This document shows, piece by piece, positions 14,469-22,563 of a stretch of 32,951 nt of DNA; the first letter of the stretch is position 1; each line of letters begins with the position of its first letter. Made by a program: the position numbers and the translations under genes. The stretch comes from Saprospiraceae bacterium (GTDB lineage Bacteria > Bacteroidota > Bacteroidia > Chitinophagales > Saprospiraceae). The notes below the pieces were generated by a model. That model was given only the letters and a program-made list of their open reading frames with translations. It searched no databases and was not told where the DNA came from. Location: contig JANQFJ010000224.1 in NCBI GenBank assembly GCA_028277915.1, positions 1-32,951 on the forward strand, read 5' to 3'.

Positions 14469-16169
14469 ATGAAAAGATTTTTAATGATTTCCAATTTTAT
14501 ACTCAGCTCAGTTTGGTTAATTGCTCAATGTCCGGATCCTCCGGTTACTCAAACTATTCAAGGTAATTCGGTCGCTGCAATTATTTCAAATGGCGGTGAT
14601 CTTTTTTTCGATGGAAATGATGGTCGTTTCAATGTACCCGTAGGATTGGAACCTTGGCGATCTACGATTTTCGCAGCTGGATTGTGGATGGGTTGTTATG
14701 GTGAAAACCAAAACCTAAAAGTAGCAGCGCAGGGTTATGGCAGAAATAATAACAGTTTTGATTATATCCCAGGTCCTTTGCATCCGAATACAGGAGAGCA
14801 ATATCCAAATCACTGCGAAAATTATAATAATATTTGGTTGGTGGAAAAACAGGACATCCTCGATCACCTCGCAGATTTTGAAGATAACGGAATTATTGAC
14901 CAACCAATTACTTCAATTTATGCCTGGCCTGGAAACAAAAATGCCCATTCAATCGATTATAATGGTTTTGAATTACCAATTAATCCGCAAGGCTGGGCTC
15001 CATTTTTCGACAACAACAGTAATGGTATTTACGAGCCAAATGATGGCGATTTTCCGCATCCTAAAAATGTAATAAATGAGCTTATTCCAGAACAAATCAG
15101 TTTTGCTGTTTTTAATGACAACAAGGTCCATTCTGAGTCGGCAGGTTTACCTTTGATGGTTGAAATTCAACTGACTTCATGGAATTTTAGTTGCCTTGGC
15201 AATCACGTTTTGGAGCATTCACTTTTTACAAATCACAAAATAATCAATCGATCAAATGAAGTTTTGGATTCGTTATATGTGGGACTATTTGTTGATTTTG
15301 ACAATGGTTGCTATTTAGATGATTTTATCGGCTGCTCACCTGAAAATGATGGTTTTTTGGTTTACAACAGTGATAATTTAGATGGTGAATCAAGTGCCAA
15401 TGATTGTGCGGGAGTTCCAACTTATGGAAATCATCCCCCTGCACAATCGGTTGCATTTTTAAATAAAAAGATGGATAAGTTTATTTTTCACAACCCTTTT
15501 CCTAGTTGTGTAGGACCTCCTGGCGCACAATATCCACCTTCAACGCCAATCCATTATTACAACTATCTCAGAGGACGTTGGAACGATGGATTATTGCTCA
15601 CTTATGGTGGTAGTGGCTATCAGTCTTCTGGTGGTGTGCCAACAAATTGGGCCTTTCCAGATAATCCCAACGACAGTTTGGGTTGGTCATTGTATGCCAT
15701 GGGAGCACCAGATGGAGACCGTCGAGCTTTGGGAAGTACTTTTGCCGGAACATTGGAACCAGGAGGAGTTTTTAGTATAGACATGGCGCACACCTATCAT
15801 GGTTATACTACCACCAATCACCTTGAAAGTGCGAACCAGGCGTATATTGAATTGGCTCAAATACAGCAAATGTACGATATGAAATTTAATGGTTGGTGCA
15901 ATGATATAGTAGCCGGAACTTCAATGATTACAGGTCATTCCATTGATGTTTTTCCAAATCCTGGTAACGGAAATGTTTTTGTAAAATCTGAAAATAATAA
16001 TCTCAGCAAAATTGAAGTTTATGATCTGGTTGGCAAAAATATTCTGACTAAAAATCTTGAAAACCAGGATTTTGTAGAAATAAACCTTAATGATTCTCCG
16101 AGTGGGATCTATTTTTTGAAAATAATTGCAGAGGGGCAGATTTTGACTGAATCAATAATTGTTCAATAA
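14469..16169 (+). CDS. Secreted protein with T9SS type A sorting domain
   Basis: A 566-residue secreted protein of unknown function. Residues 1-20 form a signal peptide ending WLIAQ. The mature part starts CPDPPVTQTIQGNSVAAIIS and contains FFDNNSNGIYEPNDGDFP (about 178-195), an acidic Asn/Asp loop resembling calcium-binding EF-hand-like or dockerin-like segments. Aromatic and Gly-rich sequence with several Cys follows. Residues 491-566 are a type IX sorting domain (DVFPNPGNGNVFV, IEVYDLVGKNI, SGIYFLKI). The architecture resembles large secreted proteins common in Saprospiraceae, but I recognise no catalytic motif. The ATG is 8 bases after an A-rich stretch and no good promoter is visible. It is unrelated by sequence to its neighbours. 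Confidence 0.8.
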   Translation: MKRFLMISNFILSSVWLIAQCPDPPVTQTIQGNSVAAIISNGGDLFFDGNDGRFNVPVGLEPWRSTIFAAGLWMGCYGENQNLKVAAQGYGRNNNSFDYIPGPLHPNTGEQYPNHCENYNNIWLVEKQDILDHLADFEDNGIIDQPITSIYAWPGNKNAHSIDYNGFELPINPQGWAPFFDNNSNGIYEPNDGDFPHPKNVINELIPEQISFAVFNDNKVHSESAGLPLMVEIQLTSWNFSCLGNHVLEHSLFTNHKIINRSNEVLDSLYVGLFVDFDNGCYLDDFIGCSPENDGFLVYNSDNLDGESSANDCAGVPTYGNHPPAQSVAFLNKKMDKFIFHNPFPSCVGPPGAQYPPSTPIHYYNYLRGRWNDGLLLTYGGSGYQSSGGVPTNWAFPDNPNDSLGWSLYAMGAPDGDRRALGSTFAGTLEPGGVFSIDMAHTYHGYTTTNHLESANQAYIELAQIQQMYDMKFNGWCNDIVAGTSMITGHSIDVFPNPGNGNVFVKSENNNLSKIEVYDLVGKNILTKNLENQDFVEINLNDSPSGIYFLKIIAEGQILTESIIVQ

Positions 16170-16210
16170 AGATAATTCTTCAAATATAACTTCAAAATGA
16201 CAATCAAAAT

Positions 16211-16241
16211 TTTGAAATAATTGGGTTTGCAACTATCTTCG
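16211..16241 (+). promoter_or_regulatory. Promoter of the LuxR-type regulator gene
   Basis: TTTG (16211-16214), 19 bases, then TATCTTCG (16234-16241): the Bacteroidota -33/-7 layout with one mismatch in the -7. The -33 lies inside the perfect 12-base palindrome TCAAAATTTTGA (16204-16215), a possible operator. Confidence 0.6.
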
Positions 16242-16250
16242 CACTCAATT

Positions 16251-16263
16251 TAGATTAATTCTA
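16251..16263 (+). promoter_or_regulatory. Inverted repeat TAGA-N5-TCTA in the regulator leader
   Basis: TAGATTAATTCTA, with 4-base arms around 5 bases, lies just downstream of the -7 and 16 bases before the ATG. The same pattern occurs in the leader of the TonB receptor gene (17039-17051). It is short and AT-rich, so chance is possible. Confidence 0.4.
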
Positions 16264-16279
16264 CATTACCTAAAAATAA

Positions 16280-16942
16280 ATGCGTCAGACTTCGATTGTA
16301 ATTGCCGACTCCCAGTACTTGATCCGCTACGGTCTGAAAAAAATGATCAGAAACTTAGGCGGTTATAACATTGTCGGAGAAGCCCAAAATGAAACTGACC
16401 TTGTAAGTTTACTCCATAAAAATAAAGCAGACATCATCCTGCTAGATTACAATCAACCAGGAAATTTTGAGATTGGAACCATTAAAAAAATTCTGAAAAT
16501 CTCTCCGAATTCAAATATCCTGATTATCAGCGCTGATAACAGCAAAAGCAACATATTTGAGGTTCTGGAACTTGGGGTCAATAGTTTTTTAACAAAACTG
16601 TGCGAAGAGGAAGAGATTCAAAATGCGATAAAAGCTACTGCAAAAGGTGAAAAATTCTTTTGCAATAATGTGCTCAACTTTATTTTGGAAAAATCCTTTT
16701 CACCAGAGAATTTTGACGACTGCTCCCCTACTCCGCTCACTTTCCGGGAAATCCAGATTGTCAAGTTAGTTGCCGCTGGAAAAATTGCCAAAGAAATAGC
16801 TGCCGATCTTGACCTGAGCATTCATACTATTTATACACATCGCAAAAAAATTATGCGAAAGCTGGAGCTTAATTCCACTTCTGAACTCGTCATCTACGCC
16901 ATCAATCACGGCATCATTTCGGCTGATCCAGTCAATACCTAA
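16280..16942 (+). CDS. LuxR/NarL-type response regulator (orphan)
   Basis: A 220-residue cytoplasmic transcription regulator. Residues 1-125 are a receiver domain: phospho-acceptor Asp56 in DIILLDYNQP, Ser85 as the switch residue in LIISADNS, and the conserved Lys in NSFLTKLCEE. The N-terminal acidic pocket is weaker than usual: IVIADSQ has Asp10 but Ser where a second acidic residue is normal. Residues 150-215 are a LuxR-type helix-turn-helix (PLTFREIQIVKLVAAGKIAK, then LSIHTIYTHRKKIMRKL). No sensor kinase is adjacent. The gene has its own promoter (16211-16241), and its leader inverted repeat recurs before the TonB receptor gene downstream, suggesting that it may control itself and the receptor. 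A short inverted repeat, ACCTAA-CT-TTAGGT (16937-16950), spans its stop codon. Confidence 0.9.
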   Translation: MRQTSIVIADSQYLIRYGLKKMIRNLGGYNIVGEAQNETDLVSLLHKNKADIILLDYNQPGNFEIGTIKKILKISPNSNILIISADNSKSNIFEVLELGVNSFLTKLCEEEEIQNAIKATAKGEKFFCNNVLNFILEKSFSPENFDDCSPTPLTFREIQIVKLVAAGKIAKEIAADLDLSIHTIYTHRKKIMRKLELNSTSELVIYAINHGIISADPVNT

Positions 16943-16992
16943 CTTTAGGTAACCATACCCACAATTCGTGATATCTTTTTAGCAATTCGGTA

Positions 16993-17023
16993 TTGTAAAA
17001 AATGGCTTGCCATTCTACTTTTG
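16993..17023 (+). promoter_or_regulatory. Promoter of the TonB-dependent receptor gene
   Basis: TTG (16993-16995), 20 bases, then TACTTTTG (17016-17023), an exact match to the TTG/TAnnTTTG Bacteroidota promoter at accepted spacing, 47 bases before the ATG. The bases after the -7 (CACTC) are the same as at the upstream regulator promoter. Confidence 0.7.
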
Positions 17024-17038
17024 CACTCTATCATTATT

Positions 17039-17051
17039 TAGACTAAATCTA
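17039..17051 (+). promoter_or_regulatory. Inverted repeat TTAGA-N5-TCTAA in the TonB receptor leader
   Basis: TTAGACTAAATCTAA (17038-17052) has 5-base arms around 5 bases, ending about 19 bases before the ATG. It shares the TAGA-N5-TCTA core with the regulator leader at 16251-16263. It may be an operator or a small leader hairpin. Confidence 0.4.
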
Positions 17052-17070
17052 ATTTAAATTCAAATCAATT

Positions 17071-19266
17071 ATGAGAATATCAATTTTGTTATGCTTAATG
17101 TGCTTCTTGTATTCATTGTCAGCCCAAGTAGAGCAACCAAAAGTGAAGTATGAAATGTCTGACGATAGCGTAAAAGTTGTCTTAGCCACTGTTGAAATTC
17201 CAACAGTCAAAGTGCTCGGAGAAAAACCCCGGTTGATGAGTGACATTCCGGGCTCAGCTAGTTTTTTAAATCCAAAAAAGTTAAAACTACTCCAACCACT
17301 TAGTGGAAATGAAGTTTTTCGGGTAGTTCCGGGCATTCATGTGGTTGATGAAGAAGGTGTTGGGATGCGTGCAAATATTGGCATTCGCGGGCTTGATCCT
17401 GACAGAAGCAGCAAAGTATTGGTTTTGGAAGATGGTGTCCCGGTGGCATTGAATCCTTATGGTGAGCCACAACTCTATTACACCCCTACCATTGATCGAA
17501 TGGAATCTATTGAGGTTTTAAAAGGAAGCGGTCAAATTTTGTTCGGTCCACAAACCATAGGGGGAGTTATCAATTACATCACCTCTGCCCCACCCCAAAA
17601 TAGCGAAGGTAGAGTAAGACTAAGAGGAGGTCAAGGTGGATATTTCAGCGGACTTATCGGCTATGGAAACACATTTGGAACAACAGGATTTCAGATTGAT
17701 TATCTGCGAAAGCAAGCTGATGAAATCGGCCCAACGAATTTTAAAATTAACGACTTAACCGGAAAAATCAACTTCAAACTAAATCAAAAATCTAAAGTAG
17801 GGATCAAGTTGGGTTTTTACGATGAAATAAGTAACTCTACTTATGTCGGTTTGACTCAAGCAATGTATGATACTGGTGGCCAGGACTTTGTAAACATCGC
17901 ACCAGACGACAAACTGGATGTAAGAAGAATTTCAGCAAGTGTTGTTCATGAGTATAAATGGAATTATAAACTAAAATTGATAACTACCGCTTTTGCTTAT
18001 TCCACGAACAGAAACTGGCAACGCCAGGATTTTAGTTATTCTCCAACTTCAAATATGACCGGAGTCATATGGGGAGACACAACTGTTTCAAATGGCGCAA
18101 TCTATATGCGAGACCAAAATGGCCACAGAAATCGACAATTTGAAGTAGCTGGAGTTGAACCAAGAATTTCCGCAAGATTCCAATTAGGGTCTATCAATAA
18201 TAAATTTGACGGAGGTATTCGTGTAATGTATGAAAGAGCATTTGAACAGCGTGTAAATGGTGATAAAGCAAATGCAGCTTCTGGCACCTTGAAAAATGAT
18301 GAAATTAGAACGGGAAAATCAATGAGTATCTATGCTCAAAATCGATTTGAAATTACGCCATCTTTTAGTATCAGTGGTGGAATTCGAACCGAGTTGTATA
18401 ATTATGAACGGAATATTGTTCGAAATAATGAAATTGATACCAGTATTGTTTCTAATGACTTTACTGCTCAGATTATTCCCGGCTTGGGCCTTGACTATTC
18501 CATCAACAATAATCTTGTAATATTTGGAGGAATTCACCGTGGTTTTGCTCCTCCGAGAATCAAAGATGCTATATCAAAAAGTGGCGAAGTTTACAATCTT
18601 GAACCAGAGTTAAGTTGGAACAGCGAATTTGGTTTCCGAAGTAATTTTAGTGATATTCTCAATCTTGAACTAGCAGGGTTTTATATGGATTTTTCTAACC
18701 AAGTTATTCCGGTTTCAGAGTCTTCTGGTGGAACTGGATCTGGTGTAGTCAATGGCGGTAGCACGCTCCATACAGGAGTTGAATTAGGATTTGATTTTAA
18801 TTTTGGAAAATTCTTTTTACAAAAAGACTATTCCCTGCGTCTATCCGGAAATGCGACTTATGTAAAAGCTTATTACAATAAAGATCGCTTTAAAGACGTC
18901 AACGGAGAATCCGTTAACATAAAAAACAACCGGACTCCATATTCTCCTGAAATTTTATCTACTGGTTCATTGTCATTTAGTACACCATTTGGTTTGAGTG
19001 CAAATATTATCATGAACTATATTGGTGATCAATTTACCGACGAGTTGAATACAGTTGCCCCTTCCAATAATGGTCGTATCGGGTTGCTGGATGCTTATTA
19101 CACTTTGGATGGAGGTATTCAATACTATGTCGATAAGATCAATACGACCTTTAGTATATCCATTAAAAACATGACAAATGAACGCTATATTTCAACAAGA
19201 CGGCCACAAGGTATTCGGGTTGGTTTGCCTACATTTGTATCCTTAGGCATTGATACAAAATTTTAA
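17071..19266 (+). CDS. TonB-dependent receptor, FecA-like
   Basis: A 731-residue outer-membrane receptor for TonB-driven uptake, probably of an iron chelate. After a signal peptide (1-19, ending SLSAQ) the plug domain covers about 55-175: NEVFRVVPGIHVVDEEGVG, NIGIRGLDPDRSSKVLVLED, then NPYGEPQLYYTPTIDRMESI and VLKGSGQILFGPQTIGGVIN. The YGEPQLYY and YGPQ-like GGVIN phrasing resembles FecA (ferric dicitrate receptor). The remainder is a 22-strand-type barrel ending with aromatic Phe (FVSLGIDTKF). It lacks the N-terminal carboxypeptidase-like domain and the SusD partner typical of polysaccharide uptake systems. No FecI/FecR pair is adjacent; the upstream LuxR-type regulator is a candidate controller. 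It is monocistronic, with a good promoter and a strong terminator at 19283-19328. The ligand is a guess from family resemblance. Confidence 0.88.
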   Translation: MRISILLCLMCFLYSLSAQVEQPKVKYEMSDDSVKVVLATVEIPTVKVLGEKPRLMSDIPGSASFLNPKKLKLLQPLSGNEVFRVVPGIHVVDEEGVGMRANIGIRGLDPDRSSKVLVLEDGVPVALNPYGEPQLYYTPTIDRMESIEVLKGSGQILFGPQTIGGVINYITSAPPQNSEGRVRLRGGQGGYFSGLIGYGNTFGTTGFQIDYLRKQADEIGPTNFKINDLTGKINFKLNQKSKVGIKLGFYDEISNSTYVGLTQAMYDTGGQDFVNIAPDDKLDVRRISASVVHEYKWNYKLKLITTAFAYSTNRNWQRQDFSYSPTSNMTGVIWGDTTVSNGAIYMRDQNGHRNRQFEVAGVEPRISARFQLGSINNKFDGGIRVMYERAFEQRVNGDKANAASGTLKNDEIRTGKSMSIYAQNRFEITPSFSISGGIRTELYNYERNIVRNNEIDTSIVSNDFTAQIIPGLGLDYSINNNLVIFGGIHRGFAPPRIKDAISKSGEVYNLEPELSWNSEFGFRSNFSDILNLELAGFYMDFSNQVIPVSESSGGTGSGVVNGGSTLHTGVELGFDFNFGKFFLQKDYSLRLSGNATYVKAYYNKDRFKDVNGESVNIKNNRTPYSPEILSTGSLSFSTPFGLSANIIMNYIGDQFTDELNTVAPSNNGRIGLLDAYYTLDGGIQYYVDKINTTFSISIKNMTNERYISTRRPQGIRVGLPTFVSLGIDTKF

Positions 19267-19282
19267 TAAATAACTTACTTTT

Positions 19283-19328
19283 CAGCCAAATGTCATGAAC
19301 TAGCTAGGGCATTTGGCTGTTTCTTTTC
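19283..19328 (+). terminator. Intrinsic terminator after the TonB receptor gene
   Basis: CAGCCAAATG (19283-19292) pairs perfectly with CATTTGGCTG (19310-19319), a 10-base stem with a 17-base loop, followed by a T-rich tail (TTTCTTTTC). It lies 17 bases after the stop codon. Confidence 0.88.
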
Positions 19329-19441
19329 TCCTTCTGCTCTTTCGGCACAATATTTTATTAAATGTAATTAGAAGGCTGTTTCTGCCCCCAATTCCCTCCT
19401 AGTTGAAATAGCTCAGATCTCAACAATAACTTTAAACGTAA

Positions 19442-19476
19442 TTTGTAAAATATTGATATTTAATTGTCTATATTTG
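19442..19476 (+). promoter_or_regulatory. Candidate promoter of the LysM-protein gene
   Basis: TTTG (19442-19445), 23 bases, then TATATTTG (19469-19476), a perfect -7. The spacing is at the upper limit of what is accepted for Bacteroidota. It implies an approximately 150-base leader. Confidence 0.45.
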
Positions 19477-19632
19477 TAAACCTTTTAAATATTAATAAGA
19501 GATCAGTACAACAATTGTATTTCATTCTTTGGAAAAAAGTAATATTTGCAATACCTTATCGCCTTATACCTCAATAGTTTATAAAAAGATTATTATTCAA
19601 ATATACACTTGGAAACACAAAATAAATTAATA

Positions 19633-21348
19633 ATGAAAGCTTCTACAATCTTTTTACTCCTAACGGGCATTTGCCTTTGCAATGTAACTTTCGCTAACAC
19701 TATTTACCTTGAGTACGATCAATCCTGTATGGATCGCTATGAATACAGGTACAGAGGTGTGGAGTTTGGCGCTAGTCATATTGTGTATCATGTACGACAA
19801 AACAACAATGAAAAAGTGGTTTTGGAAGTTGGTATCGAAAGTAAGATTGATTACGAACACCGACCAAGAAATATTAAATCTTGCAAGGGTGTTTCATTAA
19901 ACGAACGTATGGTGAGGGATATTAACAATGGTGATATACAGTTATTCATTGTGAAAAAATCCGGAAAAGGATACAATGTTTCACCTGTTGGAATAGCCAC
20001 CTATGCCCAAATTACACCGCAGGGATTTGGATTTTCTTCATTGGACAATATGTATTCTTATAAATACAATCAACCTGCTAATGGTACTAACCTGTCCAGA
20101 GGCGATAGCGGAGCCAAAATATTTTTTAATGGCACACTATCTCACACTTGCCCCAGACAATTTTTGTTTACAAAAACCAAAACTAAAGCTGGAAGAAATT
20201 ACACAGAATATACAATCATTCCCGAAATTGGAATATTAGAGGAAAAAACCGGATTTAATCAAACTGATGCTGCCAACAACGTCTTAGAATTGATCTCGGT
20301 AAATGGTCTTCCAATCGAATCTTATATCAGTGATTATTGTAAGGGAAAAGACCTTAATTACGTCTATACCGGAACTTTCTACAGTAACCGTACAGGGATG
20401 GCTTCCTCCAAACCTTACAGAGGAAGTACGATGGCTGACCTGGAACGTGGCAAAAATAGCAAGCCGGTAGATCCAAACAAAACAACTACTGAAGGATCAA
20501 CTTCAACAAAAGAGACTGTTCCTGGCACCGCAACTGCTTTTAACTGTCCGGTTTATAAGGATGTTGACAGAGGATTGTACATTGACAGAAATACAGGCAA
20601 ACCTGCTACATTAAGTTGCGGCGGCAATGATTATAGAAATGGAAAAATGGTAAACAGACCTGTCTTGGCAAATGAAAGTACCTCTTCTCCAAACGTAGTG
20701 AATGTAACTCCTGGTCCTGGTACTGATGCAGATGATTATTGTCTGGAAAAATCTTCTGATGGCATCCATGTTGTGCAGCCTAGTGAGACCCTTTATGGGA
20801 TCGCGAAAATATACAATCTTTCAATGGATGAAATTCGAGAATTAAACCGTCTAAAAGACGACAGGATATTTCCATGTATGAAAGTTTATACAAAAGTAAA
20901 AGTCACAGCTAACGTAAATGAAGATCTTGTTGCAAAAGAGGTTCCTGACTATTTGATCCACGTGGTTGCTCCCGGAGAGACGATCTACCAGATCGCCAAA
21001 AAATATGGTTATACAGTAGATAAATTCAAAGAAATCAATGGTTTGGAAAGCAATATGATAAATGTTGGTCAAAAATTGAAAATTTCAAATTGTAACTGTC
21101 CTACTCCAGCATCAAGTCCTGAAGCTGTTACAGCCGTTGAAGAGGATATTCCTGATTCTTTTGAGAATACAGAAAAAAGATTAATTGTTGACAATGACCA
21201 AAAACGAAAGATTCATATTGTTCGGGAAAATGAAACTATTTATACCATTGCAAAACAATATGACTTGTCTGCAGCAAAATTACGTGAACTAAACAATCTT
21301 GAGGTCAATGAGGTAATCATCCCATATCAAAGATTGTATGTCAATTAA
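19633..21348 (+). CDS. Exported protein with three C-terminal LysM domains
   Basis: A 571-residue exported protein that probably binds peptidoglycan. I start it at ATG 19633; a TTG 24 bases upstream in frame would only add residues before the signal peptide (MKASTIFLLLTGICLCNVTFA, about 1-21). Residues 22-250 are a Cys-containing region I do not recognise (IYLEYDQSCMDRYEYRYRG; RGDSGAKIFFNG at 156-167). Residues 255-370 are a low-complexity Ser/Thr/Pro linker with two Cys-containing blocks. Three LysM domains follow: 378-423 (IHVVQPSETLYGIAKIYNLS), 441-485 (IHVVAPGETIYQIAKKYGYT) and 527-571 (IHIVRENETIYTIAKQYDLS). No peptidase or amidase catalytic domain is visible. It is monocistronic, with a terminator directly after it, and its role is probably structural or anchoring in the envelope. 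Confidence 0.85.
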   Translation: MKASTIFLLLTGICLCNVTFANTIYLEYDQSCMDRYEYRYRGVEFGASHIVYHVRQNNNEKVVLEVGIESKIDYEHRPRNIKSCKGVSLNERMVRDINNGDIQLFIVKKSGKGYNVSPVGIATYAQITPQGFGFSSLDNMYSYKYNQPANGTNLSRGDSGAKIFFNGTLSHTCPRQFLFTKTKTKAGRNYTEYTIIPEIGILEEKTGFNQTDAANNVLELISVNGLPIESYISDYCKGKDLNYVYTGTFYSNRTGMASSKPYRGSTMADLERGKNSKPVDPNKTTTEGSTSTKETVPGTATAFNCPVYKDVDRGLYIDRNTGKPATLSCGGNDYRNGKMVNRPVLANESTSSPNVVNVTPGPGTDADDYCLEKSSDGIHVVQPSETLYGIAKIYNLSMDEIRELNRLKDDRIFPCMKVYTKVKVTANVNEDLVAKEVPDYLIHVVAPGETIYQIAKKYGYTVDKFKEINGLESNMINVGQKLKISNCNCPTPASSPEAVTAVEEDIPDSFENTEKRLIVDNDQKRKIHIVRENETIYTIAKQYDLSAAKLRELNNLEVNEVIIPYQRLYVN

Positions 21349-21366
21349 AATATATTTTGAAAATAT

Positions 21367-21405
21367 AAAGGGGTTCAAATTGGATTTTGAACCCTTTTTG
21401 TTTTT
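21367..21405 (+). terminator. Intrinsic terminator after the LysM-protein gene
   Basis: AAAGGGGTTCAAA (21367-21379) pairs with TTTGAACCCTTTT (21386-21398), giving a 13-position stem with one G-T wobble and a 6-base loop, running into T-rich sequence. It lies 18 bases after the stop. Confidence 0.9.
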
Positions 21406-21414
21406 ATAAATGAT

Positions 21415-21422
21415 TATCTTTG
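21415..21422 (+). promoter_or_regulatory. -7 promoter element for the CNNM-family gene
   Basis: TATCTTTG followed by CCG is a perfect TAnnTTTG(C), 32 bases before the ATG and immediately after the preceding terminator. TTTG runs occur 14 and 25 bases upstream, neither at ideal spacing. Confidence 0.5.
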
Positions 21423-21454
21423 CCGATTAAATATCATATCCACCAGGAAATTCA

Positions 21455-22516
21455 ATGGCATTAATATTATTCTTCCTAATTTCTATAATTTTTTCCTTTT
21501 TGTGTTCGATTTGGGAGGCAGTGCTTTTAAGTATTACCCCTTCTCAGGTTGAAATAAAATACCAGGAAGGCACAACTCTAGGTTTGCGACTGAAAAAATT
21601 TAAAAATAATATTGATCAACCACTTGCGGCTATTCTTACGCTAAACACGATTGCCCATACTGTTGGTGCGATTGGAGTTGGACATCAGGCCGCAATATTA
21701 TTTGGAAATTCGATTTGGTCCACTCTTGTTACTCCAGCCGCTATGACCTTGGCGATTTTAATTCTTTCTGAGATCATTCCAAAAACCTTAGGAGCAAATT
21801 ACTGGAAAGAATTGATACCTTTCACAGTCAGTTCGTTGCATATCATCATCATTGTATTATACCCATTGGTGTGGATCAGCCAGTTGATCACTAAATGGTT
21901 GAAAAAAGACAAAAGTAAGAGTGTATTGAGTAGGGCCGATTTCTCAGCAATTGCTGAAATTGGAAGAAAAGAAGGAATTTTCAAACATGGAGAAAGCAGG
22001 ATCATTAAAAATCTATTAAGTTTTAATACCATCCTCACAAAGGATATTATGACTCCCAGGACTGTAGTGAAAGCAGCGCGTGAAGATCAAACAATCAATG
22101 AATTTTTTGAAGAAAATAAAAAACTCAGATTTTCGAGAATTCCGATTTACCAAGATACCAAAGATGATATCAATGGCTTCTTTTTGAAAGATGACTTGCT
22201 TAACAACATAATCAACGGAAATGGAGATGCCCTACTTAAAGATATTACCCGAGAAATTCACATTGTCAATGAACAACTTCCTCTACCAAGTTTATTCAAC
22301 CATTTAATGGAAAACCGGGAACATATTGCTCTTGTTGTCGACGAATTTGGAGGTATGGCTGGCGTTGTAACCATGGAAGATGTAATTGAAACTTTGTTGG
22401 GAATGGAAATCATGGACGAATTGGACAACATTGAAGATATGCAAAAATTAGCTCGAAAAAACTGGGAAAAAAGAGCACAGGACCTTGGCATCATTGATTT
22501 GGACAAAAAGGAATAA
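21455..22516 (+). CDS. CNNM/CorC-type membrane protein with DUF21 and CBS domains
   Basis: A 353-residue inner-membrane protein of the CNNM/MpfA (hemolysin-related) family, several members of which are linked to magnesium or cobalt export. Residues 1-150 are the DUF21 transmembrane domain, with hydrophobic segments near 2-22, 55-80, 90-108 and 122-146. It includes LTLNTIAHTVGAIGVG and the conserved LSEIIPKTLGA (104-114). A linker (160-190) leads to two CBS domains: from DIMTPRTVV (197-205) and around ALVVDEFGGMAGVVTMEDVI. The protein ends about 30 residues after the second CBS domain and lacks the C-terminal CorC_HlyC (transporter-associated) domain of longer homologues. The start fits the membrane segment. 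glpD follows after 47 bases and may be co-transcribed, without an evident functional link. Confidence 0.88.
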   Translation: MALILFFLISIIFSFLCSIWEAVLLSITPSQVEIKYQEGTTLGLRLKKFKNNIDQPLAAILTLNTIAHTVGAIGVGHQAAILFGNSIWSTLVTPAAMTLAILILSEIIPKTLGANYWKELIPFTVSSLHIIIIVLYPLVWISQLITKWLKKDKSKSVLSRADFSAIAEIGRKEGIFKHGESRIIKNLLSFNTILTKDIMTPRTVVKAAREDQTINEFFEENKKLRFSRIPIYQDTKDDINGFFLKDDLLNNIINGNGDALLKDITREIHIVNEQLPLPSLFNHLMENREHIALVVDEFGGMAGVVTMEDVIETLLGMEIMDELDNIEDMQKLARKNWEKRAQDLGIIDLDKKE

Positions 22517-22563
22517 CCTTTCCACAATATTTTACTCCTGGATTGGAGCTAATCTTTCACAAT

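Larger units (their letters stand above)
19267..19632. other. Intergenic region between TonB receptor and LysM gene
   Basis: A 366-base spacer holding the receptor terminator (19283-19328) and a candidate promoter for the LysM gene (19442-19476). This leaves a long leader of about 150 bases before the LysM ATG. I recognise no RNA family, repeat or open frame in that leader. Confidence 0.6.

Noticed and set aside
17071-19266. SusC-type receptor in a polysaccharide utilisation locus
   Set aside because: No SusD gene, no carboxypeptidase-like N-terminal domain and no glycan enzymes adjacent; the plug resembles FecA.
22543-22563. TTG start giving glpD seven more residues
   Set aside because: The extension has no family support and ATG 22564 fits the usual N terminus. 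The same reasoning applied to TTG 19609 of the LysM gene.
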